In this document: positions 1-7,616 of the stretch, piece after piece
Position numbering within the stretch: the stretch's first letter is position 1
Layout: every line of letters starts with the position of its first letter
Assembly: GCF_003574315.2 (NCBI RefSeq)
Contig: NZ_AP025739.1
Span: forward strand, 2,728,001 to 2,792,000
Direction of reading: 5' to 3'
Length of the DNA stretch: 64,000 nucleotides
Source of the DNA: Capsulimonas corticalis
GTDB lineage: Bacteria; Armatimonadota; Armatimonadia; Armatimonadales; Capsulimonadaceae
The notes under the pieces: model-generated
What the model was told of the DNA's origin: nothing
Database searches by the model: none
The model's input: only the letters and a program-made list of their open reading frames with translations
Made by a program: the position numbers and the translations under genes

Positions 1-547
1 CGAGCCATGCGCGCTGCTCGGCGTCGATCTCGCCGCCGGCGCTGATCTTGCCGTCCGGAAGCACGGGGGTCGTGTTGAGAGCGATGAAGTGGCTGTCGCC
101 ATAATCAAAGGAGCCGTACAGCGCGCCCATGCGCTTCTGGTAGATCGGCAGCAGCGCGGAGTCCAGACTGAACTCATGGTTCCCCGGCGCCATGAACATC
201 GGCGATTGCGTGAGTGCGGCGGAGGCAAAGAAGGTGTCGTACTCGGCGTTCGCCTCGGCCGGCGTGTCGCCGTAGCCCTCGATCGCATCGCCGGTCCAGA
301 GCGTGAACGCCGGACGGACCGAGCCGATCTCCAGGCAGATCTGGTTCAGAGCCGGCGGCATCGGATAGCCGTGGCCCGTCGAGCGGTTATCGCCGCTGAC
401 GACGAAGGTAAAGTGGTCGGGATCGGCGGGGGCGGCCAGCGTCGTGAACAGCGTCGGGATCGGCGGCAGCGGCTTGGTGGTCGCGGCGAACGCCGGGATG
501 GCGCACAGAGCGCTGGTCATGGAAAGTGCGAGTGTGAATTTGTTCAT
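1..547 (-). CDS. Metallophosphoesterase, partial (3' end outside window)
   Basis: The reading frame starts at 547 (MNKFTLALSMTSALCAIPAFA, a typical Sec signal peptide) and is open to the left edge, so about 182 N-terminal residues are seen. Calcineurin-like phosphoesterase motifs appear in order: VVSGDNR at about residues 49-55, WTGDAIEG, and MAPGNHEF. These are the GD and GNHE metal-binding blocks of the family, which hydrolyses phosphomono- or diesters with two metal ions. The signal peptide implies an exported enzyme. The expected C-terminal GHxH block would lie outside the window, so the substrate and full length cannot be judged. Confidence 0.85.
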   Translation of the reverse strand, partial: MNKFTLALSMTSALCAIPAFAATTKPLPPIPTLFTTLAAPADPDHFTFVVSGDNRSTGHGYPMPPALNQICLEIGSVRPAFTLWTGDAIEGYGDTPAEANAEYDTFFASAALTQSPMFMAPGNHEFSLDSALLPIYQKRMGALYGSFDYGDSHFIALNTTPVLPDGKISAGGEIDAEQRAWL

Positions 548-569
548 CGTGCTGGTAATCTCATAAAGA

Positions 570-600
570 CAGCACGCCCACGATAAACATGAGCGTGCTG
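570..600 (-). terminator. Hairpin, probable terminator of the prepilin gene at 641-1522
   Basis: CAGCACGC (570-577) pairs with GCGTGCTG (593-600). Read on the minus strand the stem is followed by TCTTTATG, a weak T-tract. It sits 40 bases past the stop codon at 641 and before the start of the metallophosphoesterase gene. Confidence 0.5.
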
Positions 601-640
601 GATCGAAGTCTGCGTTTCGAGCGGGAAATTCCGCGCCCGA

Positions 641-1522
641 TTATCCGCGCTCTTGACCGGCGGAGTTGCAGGAGCCGTCGCCATATCCTGGCGCTACATA
701 ACCAGGCTGGTCGCTGTTACGCAGAGGGGATGACGTCGGGCCGTCGCAGAAGCTGTCATACTGCTGCTTGCTGATGACGGTTTTGACGTGACCGTCGGCG
801 AACGCCATAATGTCAACGCCCTTATGCATGTAGTTAGGGTTGGCGCCGGAAACTGTAGCGGGATTTGCATCCCAGGGAGCCACATAGCAGCGCATCACTC
901 GCGTCTGGGAGGGAAGCGCGAAGTAGCTGACCGGCATCGGGAAAGGTGGATTTTGAGTATGCGTTGACGCTGGTCCGGGAGGGCCTACTTGGCTGCCCGA
1001 GCCACAAATAGAGTAAGCGGAGTCCGCCGGAAAAGCTGGGGTGCCTTTAGGAAATAATCCTAGATTTTCCTTGGTGAACTTGTACGACGTTCCCCATGCT
1101 TGGTAAACGGGGGTGCCGATCGGCATAGTGTGAGATCCAGAAGCCACAGTCGATGCGTTGCCCGAACCACCAGAGAAGCCGGCGTCGTCGGGGCAATGGA
1201 ATACTTCGACGCTTTTGACGTACGGCATAATCTGAGCGTGAACTCCGAACTGCTGAACTCCGGGGTAAGCAGCCGCTGTCGCGGAGCCAATCTGTGCGCC
1301 GTTACTGACCGAGATCGGCATACAGTCGTCATTGTCCTGGTTGTACTGGAGAATGGCGAGCATGAAGCCCTTCAAATTCGACTGGCAGGTGGTCTGGCGA
1401 GCCTTCTCGCGAGCCTGGGCGAAAACCGGGAAGAGGATAGCTGCGAGAATCGCGATAATGGCGATGACAACGAGCAGTTCAATTAGCGTGAAGCCGGAGC
1501 GCATCCGACGATTAATCATCAT
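641..1522 (-). CDS. Prepilin-type N-terminal methylation domain protein (DUF1559-like, H-X9-DG type)
   Basis: This 293-residue protein begins [10 protein letters not shown] before [17 protein letters not shown], the class III signal peptide cut after Gly by a prepilin peptidase and kept as a membrane helix. The next block, [16 protein letters not shown], recurs in its paralogues in this window. The C-terminal half is a globular head with [14 protein letters not shown], which matches the H-X9-DG signature of planctomycete and Armatimonadota pseudopilin-like proteins. Such proteins are presumed to be handled by a type II secretion or pilus-like assembly; no assembly gene lies nearby. AAAGG stands upstream of the start, and TTAACA-17-TTGTAT upstream is a possible promoter. 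The function of the head is unknown. Confidence 0.85.
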   Translation of the reverse strand: MMINRRMRSGFTLIELLVVIAIIAILAAILFPVFAQAREKARQTTCQSNLKGFMLAILQYNQDNDDCMPISVSNGAQIGSATAAAYPGVQQFGVHAQIMPYVKSVEVFHCPDDAGFSGGSGNASTVASGSHTMPIGTPVYQAWGTSYKFTKENLGLFPKGTPAFPADSAYSICGSGSQVGPPGPASTHTQNPPFPMPVSYFALPSQTRVMRCYVAPWDANPATVSGANPNYMHKGVDIMAFADGHVKTVISKQQYDSFCDGPTSSPLRNSDQPGYVAPGYGDGSCNSAGQERG

Positions 1523-1590
1523 AGTGTCTTTACCTTTCGATCATCAATATCGTTACTGAATGAGAATACAACGATTATGGGAGCCAAATG

Positions 1591-1632
1591 TTAAGAGAAT
1601 GTTAAATCTTTAATTATTAGTGAAAATTAATA
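1591..1632. repeat. Duplicated upstream segment, copy 1
   Basis: AT-rich sequence beginning ttaagagaatgttaaat and ending gaaaattaatat. It reappears with few changes at 2016-2059. It lies upstream of the intact minus-strand prepilin gene, so it marks the 5' flank of a duplicated gene unit. Confidence 0.7.
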
Positions 1633-1771
1633 TAAAAACCGAAACTTACCGGTCGGGATTTCCGTTCTAGCGCCGAAAACGCTGCATTAAGGATTCCGAA
1701 CGAGACAAAGAAAAACTGGGCTTCCCGCAAACCAGAAAGTCCGATGTTGTAACAACGATCGGCGGCGCCGA

Positions 1772-2014
1772 TTAATCCTGCGCGCGCTGAATGCCGGACG
1801 CGTTGCCGGTCTGGTTCGGGCCCCAGGACCAGTCGACGCCGTCGTAGCCGGATTCGCACTGCGAGACACGAGTCAGGAACTTCGCGTATTTATAAGCGAT
1901 TGGCGCCGTCTCTTCGGAGTCCTGCGAATACTGAAGGATCCCAGCATGAACTGCTTGCAGCTGGAAACGCAGGCGGTCTGGCAAGCCTTCTCGCGGGCCT
2001 AGGCGAAGACTGGT
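1772..2014 (-). pseudogene. Decayed prepilin-type gene
   Basis: Read on the minus strand from about 2014, the sequence gives VFA-stop-AREKACQTACVSSCKQ, equivalent to [20 protein letters not shown] of the neighbour, with CAG changed to TAG. A frameshift follows, and another frame continues as ILQYSQDSEETAPIAYK and ends VDWSWGPNQTGNAS. The start codon, the class III signal and the transmembrane helix are missing: the remnant joins directly to a copy of the upstream region. It lacks the DG signature. This is a broken paralogue of the gene at 641-1522. Confidence 0.75.
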
Positions 2015-2015
2015 A

Positions 2016-2059
2016 TTAAGAGAATGTTAAATAATGTAATTATTAACGAAAACTAATAT
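2016..2059. repeat. Duplicated upstream segment, copy 2
   Basis: Near-copy of 1591-1632 (ttaagagaatgttaaat ... gaaaactaatat). It directly abuts the truncated 5' end of the decayed prepilin gene, which locates the deletion junction at about 2014-2016. Confidence 0.7.
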
Positions 2060-2092
2060 CAATGGGCGAAAAGGCCCGGTAGAATCCCTGGT

Positions 2093-2647
2093 ATGCATGA
2101 CAAAAAACGCGCTTTTACTTTGATCGAGATCCTCGTCGTGATCGGCATTATCTGCCTCGTCGCCGCGATTTTATTCCCCGTCTTCGCGCAGGCGCGGGAA
2201 AAAGCGCGCTGTTCGGCGTGCTTTGGCAATTATCGTCAGATCGGAGTCGCGGTCCATCTGTACGCCCAGGACGCCGACGGACTTACGCCCCCCGACGGCG
2301 GCTCCTTCAGCGGGCTGATCTCCGACTGCCGTCCTTATATCAACACTCCTGCGGTGTTTGCCTGCCCCGACGATTACGACCGCGCGAAAGAAGGGCGTTC
2401 GGGATCGTATCGAATGGCGACCCTCTATCAAGGGCTGCCGCTCAGCTGCGGCTGGCAAGATCCCTACGCCGCCGGCCACGCCGCGCAGCCGTCCAGCACC
2501 GTACTGACCTACGAAGCCGAACAGGACTTCGCGCAGTCGCCGATCACGCCTACTTATCGGCATCACGGCGGCGCGCAGATCCTCTACTTCGACGCGCACT
2601 GCCACTGGATCCCGCAGGGGAAGAACGCCGCCGATAGCGACGATTAA
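2093..2647 (+). CDS. Short prepilin-type protein (DUF1559-like)
   Basis: The 184-residue protein starts MHDKKRAFTLIEILVVIG and continues [22 protein letters not shown], so a class III signal peptide and helix are intact, although the residue before F is Ala rather than the usual Gly. The head is shorter than in the paralogues (about 150 residues) and ends with HHGGAQILYFDAHCHWIP, a variant of H-X9-DG with DA in place of DG. Cysteines in CSACFGNY, ISDCRPY and FACPDDYD may form disulfides after export. No strong ribosome site precedes the ATG. It is transcribed away from the decayed paralogue. Confidence 0.8.
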   Translation: MHDKKRAFTLIEILVVIGIICLVAAILFPVFAQAREKARCSACFGNYRQIGVAVHLYAQDADGLTPPDGGSFSGLISDCRPYINTPAVFACPDDYDRAKEGRSGSYRMATLYQGLPLSCGWQDPYAAGHAAQPSSTVLTYEAEQDFAQSPITPTYRHHGGAQILYFDAHCHWIPQGKNAADSDD

Positions 2648-2724
2648 AATTGCAGAGGAAGGGGTCTCCTTCTCCGCGAATGTGCATATGTAGTCTTTGG
2701 ACGATCTATTCGGAGGAGAATGTT

Positions 2725-3540
2725 ATGTGGCAGCGGTTCAGTGAGGGCGCGCGCAAGACCGTCTTCTTCGCTCAGGAAGAAGCGGCTGAGTTAGGACAAA
2801 TCTTCGTCGCTCCCGAGCATCTTTTGCTCGGATTGCTTCGAGAACGGGAGACCAGCGCCGGACGGCTTTTGAGAGCGGTCGGCGCCGATCCCGGCGTTGT
2901 GCGAGACTCGCTGCTGCAGCAGTCGATCCGAGGCGATGAACAAAGGGGAGATAAGCAGCTGACCCCGCGCGCCAAGCGCGTGATCGATTTGGCCTATGAA
3001 GCCGCGACGGATCTTCAGGACGACTATATCGGCACGGAGCACTTGCTGCTGGGAGTGCTCCGCGAGAATGAATCGATGGCCGCGAAGGTCCTGAACGCTC
3101 ATGGCGTCCTGTATGGCGTGGTGCTCGCGAAAATTCGGGAAATGCGAGGAAGCGGAGAGATGGATCAATCTCCACGCTTACCCACTCCGCCGTCCACGGC
3201 GATGATGAACGGGGACAACGCCGTGCCGCAGGTCGTAACGGCGTTTCTTCAGATGGCCATCACGCAAAGAGCCGAGCGGATCCAATGGAAGCTGGGTGAG
3301 GATGTGGGCGTCTCCATCACGATTGGCGATGAGACGCAGCCGCTGGCGTCACTCCCCGGACATTTGTCGGATCACATTCGCTACTATTTTGAGGCTTGGG
3401 CCCGACTCAGCGGCGCGGGCGATCTTGCCGCCAGTCGTCACCCTGTCCGTCTCGCATTTTTCTATCAAGGCCGCGACTATGATTTTCACATGACGGAGGA
3501 AGAGGGCGGAGTGCTGGCGCTGACAGTCACACCCATTTGA
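2725..3540 (+). CDS. Stand-alone Clp N-domain protein
   Basis: The start ATG at 2725 is preceded by CGGAGGAGAA at good spacing; an earlier in-frame start at 2650 lacks this. The 271-residue product opens MWQRFSEGARKTVFFAQEEA and carries two Clp-N repeats: FVAPEHLLLGLLRE at about residues 29-42 and YIGTEHLLLGVLRENE at about 105-120. In ClpC/ClpA this double repeat binds adaptors and substrates, but here no AAA+ ATPase domain follows. Instead there are about 130 residues I do not recognise, ending MTEEEGGVLALTVTPI. It could be a soluble adaptor or decoy for a Clp protease; that is inference. Confidence 0.8.
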   Translation: MWQRFSEGARKTVFFAQEEAAELGQIFVAPEHLLLGLLRERETSAGRLLRAVGADPGVVRDSLLQQSIRGDEQRGDKQLTPRAKRVIDLAYEAATDLQDDYIGTEHLLLGVLRENESMAAKVLNAHGVLYGVVLAKIREMRGSGEMDQSPRLPTPPSTAMMNGDNAVPQVVTAFLQMAITQRAERIQWKLGEDVGVSITIGDETQPLASLPGHLSDHIRYYFEAWARLSGAGDLAASRHPVRLAFFYQGRDYDFHMTEEEGGVLALTVTPI

Positions 3541-3567
3541 GGTTCGATTGGCTGCCGGGGCCGTCTG

Positions 3568-4008
3568 CTAAAGTCTGGAGTATTCTCTGACTTTCCTCAG
3601 ACGCCTCTCCGCAGCCATTGCCAAAGGGGAATCGCCGGCCTCTCGCGCCTTGCTCCATTCGGCGGCGGCCCCAGAGCGATCTCCCGACTGGTAGAGACAG
3701 TCTCCCAGCATCAGCAGCGCCATCGTTTTCTGATCGCTGTCATTTCCCTCGGCAATGGCGGGTGAAAGGGTGACCATGTGACGCCAGTGGGCGGCGGCCA
3801 GGGCGTACTTGCGCTTTTTCTGAAGAAGCGAGGCGAGGGCGATCCGTAAGCCGCGATTACTTGGCCATCTTTCCACGGCGGCTTCCAGGATATCGACCCT
3901 CCCTTTCGCCTTTTGGAGAACCCATAGCGCTCCACAGTCCTCTGACGTGAGGGATTCGCTAAGCAGGATCGTTTCCGTGATCGGCCGGCGGTGAAGATGG
4001 AATCTCAT
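3568..4008 (-). CDS. TPR-like hypothetical protein
   Basis: I place the start at the ATG at 4008 because AGAGG lies six bases upstream; an in-frame ATG at 4032 is also possible. The product has about 146 residues. It is mostly helical with repeat-like stretches: GRVDILEAAVERWPSNRGLR, ALASLLQKKRKYALAAAHW, and LLMLGDCLYQSGDRSGAAAE, the last a good TPR motif. No signal peptide or membrane segment is seen. TPR proteins mediate protein contacts; no partner is evident. It is convergent with the Clp-N gene. Confidence 0.65.
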   Translation of the reverse strand: MRFHLHRRPITETILLSESLTSEDCGALWVLQKAKGRVDILEAAVERWPSNRGLRIALASLLQKKRKYALAAAHWRHMVTLSPAIAEGNDSDQKTMALLMLGDCLYQSGDRSGAAAEWSKAREAGDSPLAMAAERRLRKVREYSRL

Positions 4009-4108
4009 ACAAACCTCTTTTGGGAATCGCAAGATTTCAAGTCATATCACGACGGCAAAACCGAGTTCGATGGCCGCCATCCGCGGCAGTATACCCAATT
4101 GCTGAGGT

Positions 4109-6523
4109 CTATATTGTTCGTGCGCGCGCCTGAATAAATGCGGCGACGCATTGGGGATCCCACTGGCTCCCGGCGCCGTCTTGGAGGATCGCCAGGGCTT
4201 TTTCGTGCGGCATTCCCTTGCGGTAGGGGCGGTCGGTGGTCATGGCGCTGAAGGCGTCGGCCACGGCCATCAGGCGGGCGATCAGGGGGCATTCTTCGCC
4301 GGCGAGGCCGCCCGGGTAACCCTTGCCGTCCCAGCGCTCGTGGTGGTGGCGCACGGCGTCGAGCGTTTCCTCGAAGCCTGGCGCGGAGGCGACGATCACG
4401 GCGCCCATCATCGGGTGCTGCTTCACGGCGTCATACTCCTCCTCCGTGAGTCTGCCGGGCTTGCGCAGGACTTTGTCCGGAACGCCGATCTTGCCGAGAT
4501 CGTGCAGCAGGGCGGCGACGGCGATCGTGCGCAGTGCCGCCGCGTCCATCCCTAGCTCCCGGGCGATCATCACGCTGTACACCATCACATCTTCGGAGTG
4601 GCGACGCGTATATCGGTCTTTGTTGTCCACGGCGGTCACCAGAGCGTCCAGCATCGTGAACCCCGATGTTTCCTCGGCCAGCGACGCGCGGAGCTGATCG
4701 GCGTCGTCGGCGCCGATACCGTCGGCCTTCGCGCGCATCAGGCGCGCGTCCGCCGCCTCCAGCACTTCCGTGTGCCCGGCGCCGTCATGCGGATACACGG
4801 CGCCGCCCACGGAGAGCCGGAGCGGGATCGGGGTGTCGTAGCCGGGCGGCCGGTAGCCGAGGCTTTCCACGGCCTCTTGAATCCGCAGTTTGATCGACGA
4901 CACCTCGGCGGTCCCGGCGCCCGGCATCAGCATGGCGAACTCGTCGCCGCCGAAGCGCGCCACCACATCGCGTCCCCGGCAGCAGCTTCGCAGGGCGCCG
5001 GCGATCTGGCGCAGGACATCGTCGCCCGCCGGGTGACCGTAGGCGTCGTTGAAAAATTTGAAGTTGTCCATGTCCATCATCAGGACGGCCAGGGAGAAGC
5101 GTTCGCGGCGGGCGCGGGCCTCCTCATCCACCAGCCGCCGATGGAAGGCGCGGTGGTTCAGCAGACCCGTGACCGGATCGTGATCCGCCAGATGGACGGC
5201 TTCCTCCAGAGTGCGTTCCCGCTCCGCCTCCAGCCGCTTGCGCTCGGTGATGTTTTCGGCGACGCTGGCGAAGCGGGGCAGATGGAACGATGCGCCCTCC
5301 ATCGGGCACACGGTGACCGACAGCCAGCGCGTCTTGCCCTCCAGCGTCCGGGAATATTCAAAGTGGACCGGCAATCCCGTGTCGGCGGACGCCGAGCAGC
5401 GGTCCACCCAGAGCGCCCGAATATCATCCGGAATGTCCAACTCGCTCATCAGCCGGCCGGAGACTTGATCGGCGGTCCGCCCCAGATAGGCCGCCGTCGC
5501 GTCGTTGACGGAGACAAAACGCACATCGTCTTCAAATAGCTCCGTCACGCCAAGCAGCGCCGCCGAGCTATCGTAAAAGCTGCGCAGTGTAGCCTCGCTC
5601 TCGCGCAGGGCCTCCTGGGACATGAGCAGCGCTTCTTCCGTGTGCTTGCGTTCGGTGACGTCGATGGAAGAGATCAGAATGCCCGTGATTTTGCCGTCAC
5701 TGCCAAATTCCGGCGTATAAGACGTGCGCATATAGCGCAGGCCCGCGATACGCATCGTCATCCAGACATGGAAGCTGAACGCCTCGCCCGCCAGCGCGCG
5801 ATCGAGGAAGGGGCGGAGCGATTCAAACGCCGTCTCGCCCAGCACCTCCGCGATCTTGAGCCCCAGCGCTTTTTCCCTCGGGATGCCCAGCATCTTCTCG
5901 TAGGTCTTGTTCACAAAGACGTAGCGCAGGCCGCGGTCCACGCGAGCGAGCAGGATCGGTAAGGTGTCGACGACGGTTTGGAGGCTGCTATGCCGCAGCT
6001 CGATCTGCCGGACCGCCTGGCGCGCCAGCCGCAGAAGCGCCTCCTGCTGCGCCTGCGAGAGCGTCTGCGGCTGAGGGGCGACGACGCAAAGCGTTCCAAG
6101 GACCACTCCTTCGGAGGAGATCAGAAGCGTTCCGGCGTAGAAGCGAACGTAGGGCGCGCTGGTCACGAACGGATTGTTCACGACACGCGCATCCTCCAGC
6201 GTGTCCGGAATCATCACGACCTTGTCGCGTTCCTGAACGTACTGGCAGAATGAGACCTGATAGGGAATTTCGCAGAGATCCAGGCCGATACGCGCCTTAA
6301 ACCACAGCCGGTCGCCGTCGCGCAGCGAGAGCAGGGCGATGGGCGCGCCGCAAACGTGAGCGGTGAGGCGCATGAGGTCCTCAAAGTCATCTTCGCGGCT
6401 TGTCGCGAGAAGATGGCGTAAATCGAGCGCCGGTATTTGCGGGAGGACATCCTGCGGATTACTGATGGAAGCTGCGGTATTCATTCTCTGTTTCAGATCA
6501 TCGGAAGAAACCGATTTCCTCAT
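4109..6523 (-). CDS. GAF-PAS-PAS-GGDEF-HD-GYP cyclic di-GMP protein
   Basis: I choose the start at 6523 (MRKSVSSDDLKQ); the longer open frame upstream is the antisense of the oxidoreductase gene. The 804-residue protein has a GAF domain (about 40-180), two PAS domains (about 185-300 and 320-440), a GGDEF domain with intact RFGGDEF near residue 522, and an HD-GYP domain with LLHDLGKIG near 670 and HHERWDGKGYPGG. GGDEF enzymes make c-di-GMP from GTP and HD-GYP enzymes hydrolyse it, and both catalytic signatures look intact, so it may be bifunctional. With no transmembrane segment it should sense a cytoplasmic cue. It is divergent from the oxidoreductase gene. Confidence 0.92.
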   Translation of the reverse strand: MRKSVSSDDLKQRMNTAASISNPQDVLPQIPALDLRHLLATSREDDFEDLMRLTAHVCGAPIALLSLRDGDRLWFKARIGLDLCEIPYQVSFCQYVQERDKVVMIPDTLEDARVVNNPFVTSAPYVRFYAGTLLISSEGVVLGTLCVVAPQPQTLSQAQQEALLRLARQAVRQIELRHSSLQTVVDTLPILLARVDRGLRYVFVNKTYEKMLGIPREKALGLKIAEVLGETAFESLRPFLDRALAGEAFSFHVWMTMRIAGLRYMRTSYTPEFGSDGKITGILISSIDVTERKHTEEALLMSQEALRESEATLRSFYDSSAALLGVTELFEDDVRFVSVNDATAAYLGRTADQVSGRLMSELDIPDDIRALWVDRCSASADTGLPVHFEYSRTLEGKTRWLSVTVCPMEGASFHLPRFASVAENITERKRLEAERERTLEEAVHLADHDPVTGLLNHRAFHRRLVDEEARARRERFSLAVLMMDMDNFKFFNDAYGHPAGDDVLRQIAGALRSCCRGRDVVARFGGDEFAMLMPGAGTAEVSSIKLRIQEAVESLGYRPPGYDTPIPLRLSVGGAVYPHDGAGHTEVLEAADARLMRAKADGIGADDADQLRASLAEETSGFTMLDALVTAVDNKDRYTRRHSEDVMVYSVMIARELGMDAAALRTIAVAALLHDLGKIGVPDKVLRKPGRLTEEEYDAVKQHPMMGAVIVASAPGFEETLDAVRHHHERWDGKGYPGGLAGEECPLIARLMAVADAFSAMTTDRPYRKGMPHEKALAILQDGAGSQWDPQCVAAFIQARARTI

Positions 6524-6619
6524 TATGCCGAGCAGAAATACTCTTTCGCGGCGCCGGCGAAATCCCGTGTTTTCCCGTGGGGGGCGGATGGGAACGATCA
6601 TCGACAGAGAGGGAAGACT

Positions 6620-7609
6620 ATGATGCAGTATATCACGACAATCTCGCCGGGAGCTTCGGATGTTTTGAAGCTCACCGACGGACCCATTCCGGAGCCTGGC
6701 GAGGGGGAAGTGCTGGTGCGCGTCGCGGCGGCCGGGCTCAACCGCGCCGATATCGCGCAGCGCCAGGGCAACTATCCGCCGCCTCCGGGCGCTTCGCCGA
6801 TCCTGGGGATGGAGCTGGCGGGAACGATCGAAATGTGCGGCCCGAATGTGTCCTCCTGGCGCGCCGGGGATTCCGTCTGCGCGCTGGTGAGCGGGGGCGC
6901 GTACGCCGAATATTGCGTGGCTCCGGCCGCGCAGTGCCTGCCGATTCCTGGGAAGGTGACGATGGCCGAGGCGGCCTCGCTGCCGGAGGCGTTGTTCACG
7001 GTGTGGACGAATGTGTTTCAGCGCGGGCGTCTCACGGCGGGCGAGACGTTTCTCGTGCATGGGGGAAGCAGCGGGATCGGGACGGCGGCGATCCAGCTCG
7101 CGCATCAGTTCGGCGCGCGCGTGATCGCCGACGCCGGCTCGGAGGAAAAGTGCGCCGCCTGCCGCGCTCTGGGCGCCGATCTCGCTATCCCCTATAAAAC
7201 CCAGGATTTCGTCGCGGAGGCGAAGCGCTTCACGGATGGGCGCGGCGTGGACGTGATCCTCGACATGGTCGGCGGCTCATATTTTGCGCGAAATCTGGCC
7301 GCCCTCGCGCGCGAAGGGCGGCTCGTAAACATCGCGTTTCAGCAGGGCAGCCGAATTGAGGCCGATCTGACGCCGATCATGCTCAAACGCCTCACCGTCA
7401 CCGGATCCACGCTGCGCACCCGCTCCGTCGCCGAAAAAGGCGCCATCGCCGCCGAGCTGCGCGATAAGGTCTGGCCGCTCCTGGAGAGCGGCGCCGTCAA
7501 GCCATTAGTCTATCGCACATTCCCACTGGCCGAAGCCGCGCAGGCGCATCTTCTCATGGAGAGCAGCGAGCACATCGGAAAGATCGTGCTGACGATGGAC
7601 GCTGCGTAA
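6620..7609 (+). CDS. NAD(P)H-quinone oxidoreductase, PIG3-type zinc-free MDR family
   Basis: Start at 6620 (MMQYITTISPGASDV) with GAGGGAAG just upstream; 329 residues, the normal family length. GLNRADIAQRQGNYPPPPG near residues 40-60 is typical of the TP53I3/PIG3 branch. LVHGGSSGIGTAAIQLAH is the NADPH-binding glycine motif of the Rossmann domain. Family members reduce quinones or other electrophiles with NADPH. There are no zinc-ligand cysteines in the expected place. The 96-base gap to the divergent c-di-GMP gene must hold both promoters. Confidence 0.9.
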   Translation: MMQYITTISPGASDVLKLTDGPIPEPGEGEVLVRVAAAGLNRADIAQRQGNYPPPPGASPILGMELAGTIEMCGPNVSSWRAGDSVCALVSGGAYAEYCVAPAAQCLPIPGKVTMAEAASLPEALFTVWTNVFQRGRLTAGETFLVHGGSSGIGTAAIQLAHQFGARVIADAGSEEKCAACRALGADLAIPYKTQDFVAEAKRFTDGRGVDVILDMVGGSYFARNLAALAREGRLVNIAFQQGSRIEADLTPIMLKRLTVTGSTLRTRSVAEKGAIAAELRDKVWPLLESGAVKPLVYRTFPLAEAAQAHLLMESSEHIGKIVLTMDAA

Positions 7610-7616
7610 CATTCGA

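Noticed and set aside
4598-5539. Long plus-strand frame inside the c-di-GMP gene
   Set aside because: Shadow of a high-GC coding region; no recognisable domain and Arg/Gly/His-rich.
6524-7105. N-terminal extension of the c-di-GMP protein in the same open frame
   Set aside because: Arg/His-rich low-complexity sequence antisense to the oxidoreductase gene, which has clear motifs and a ribosome site.
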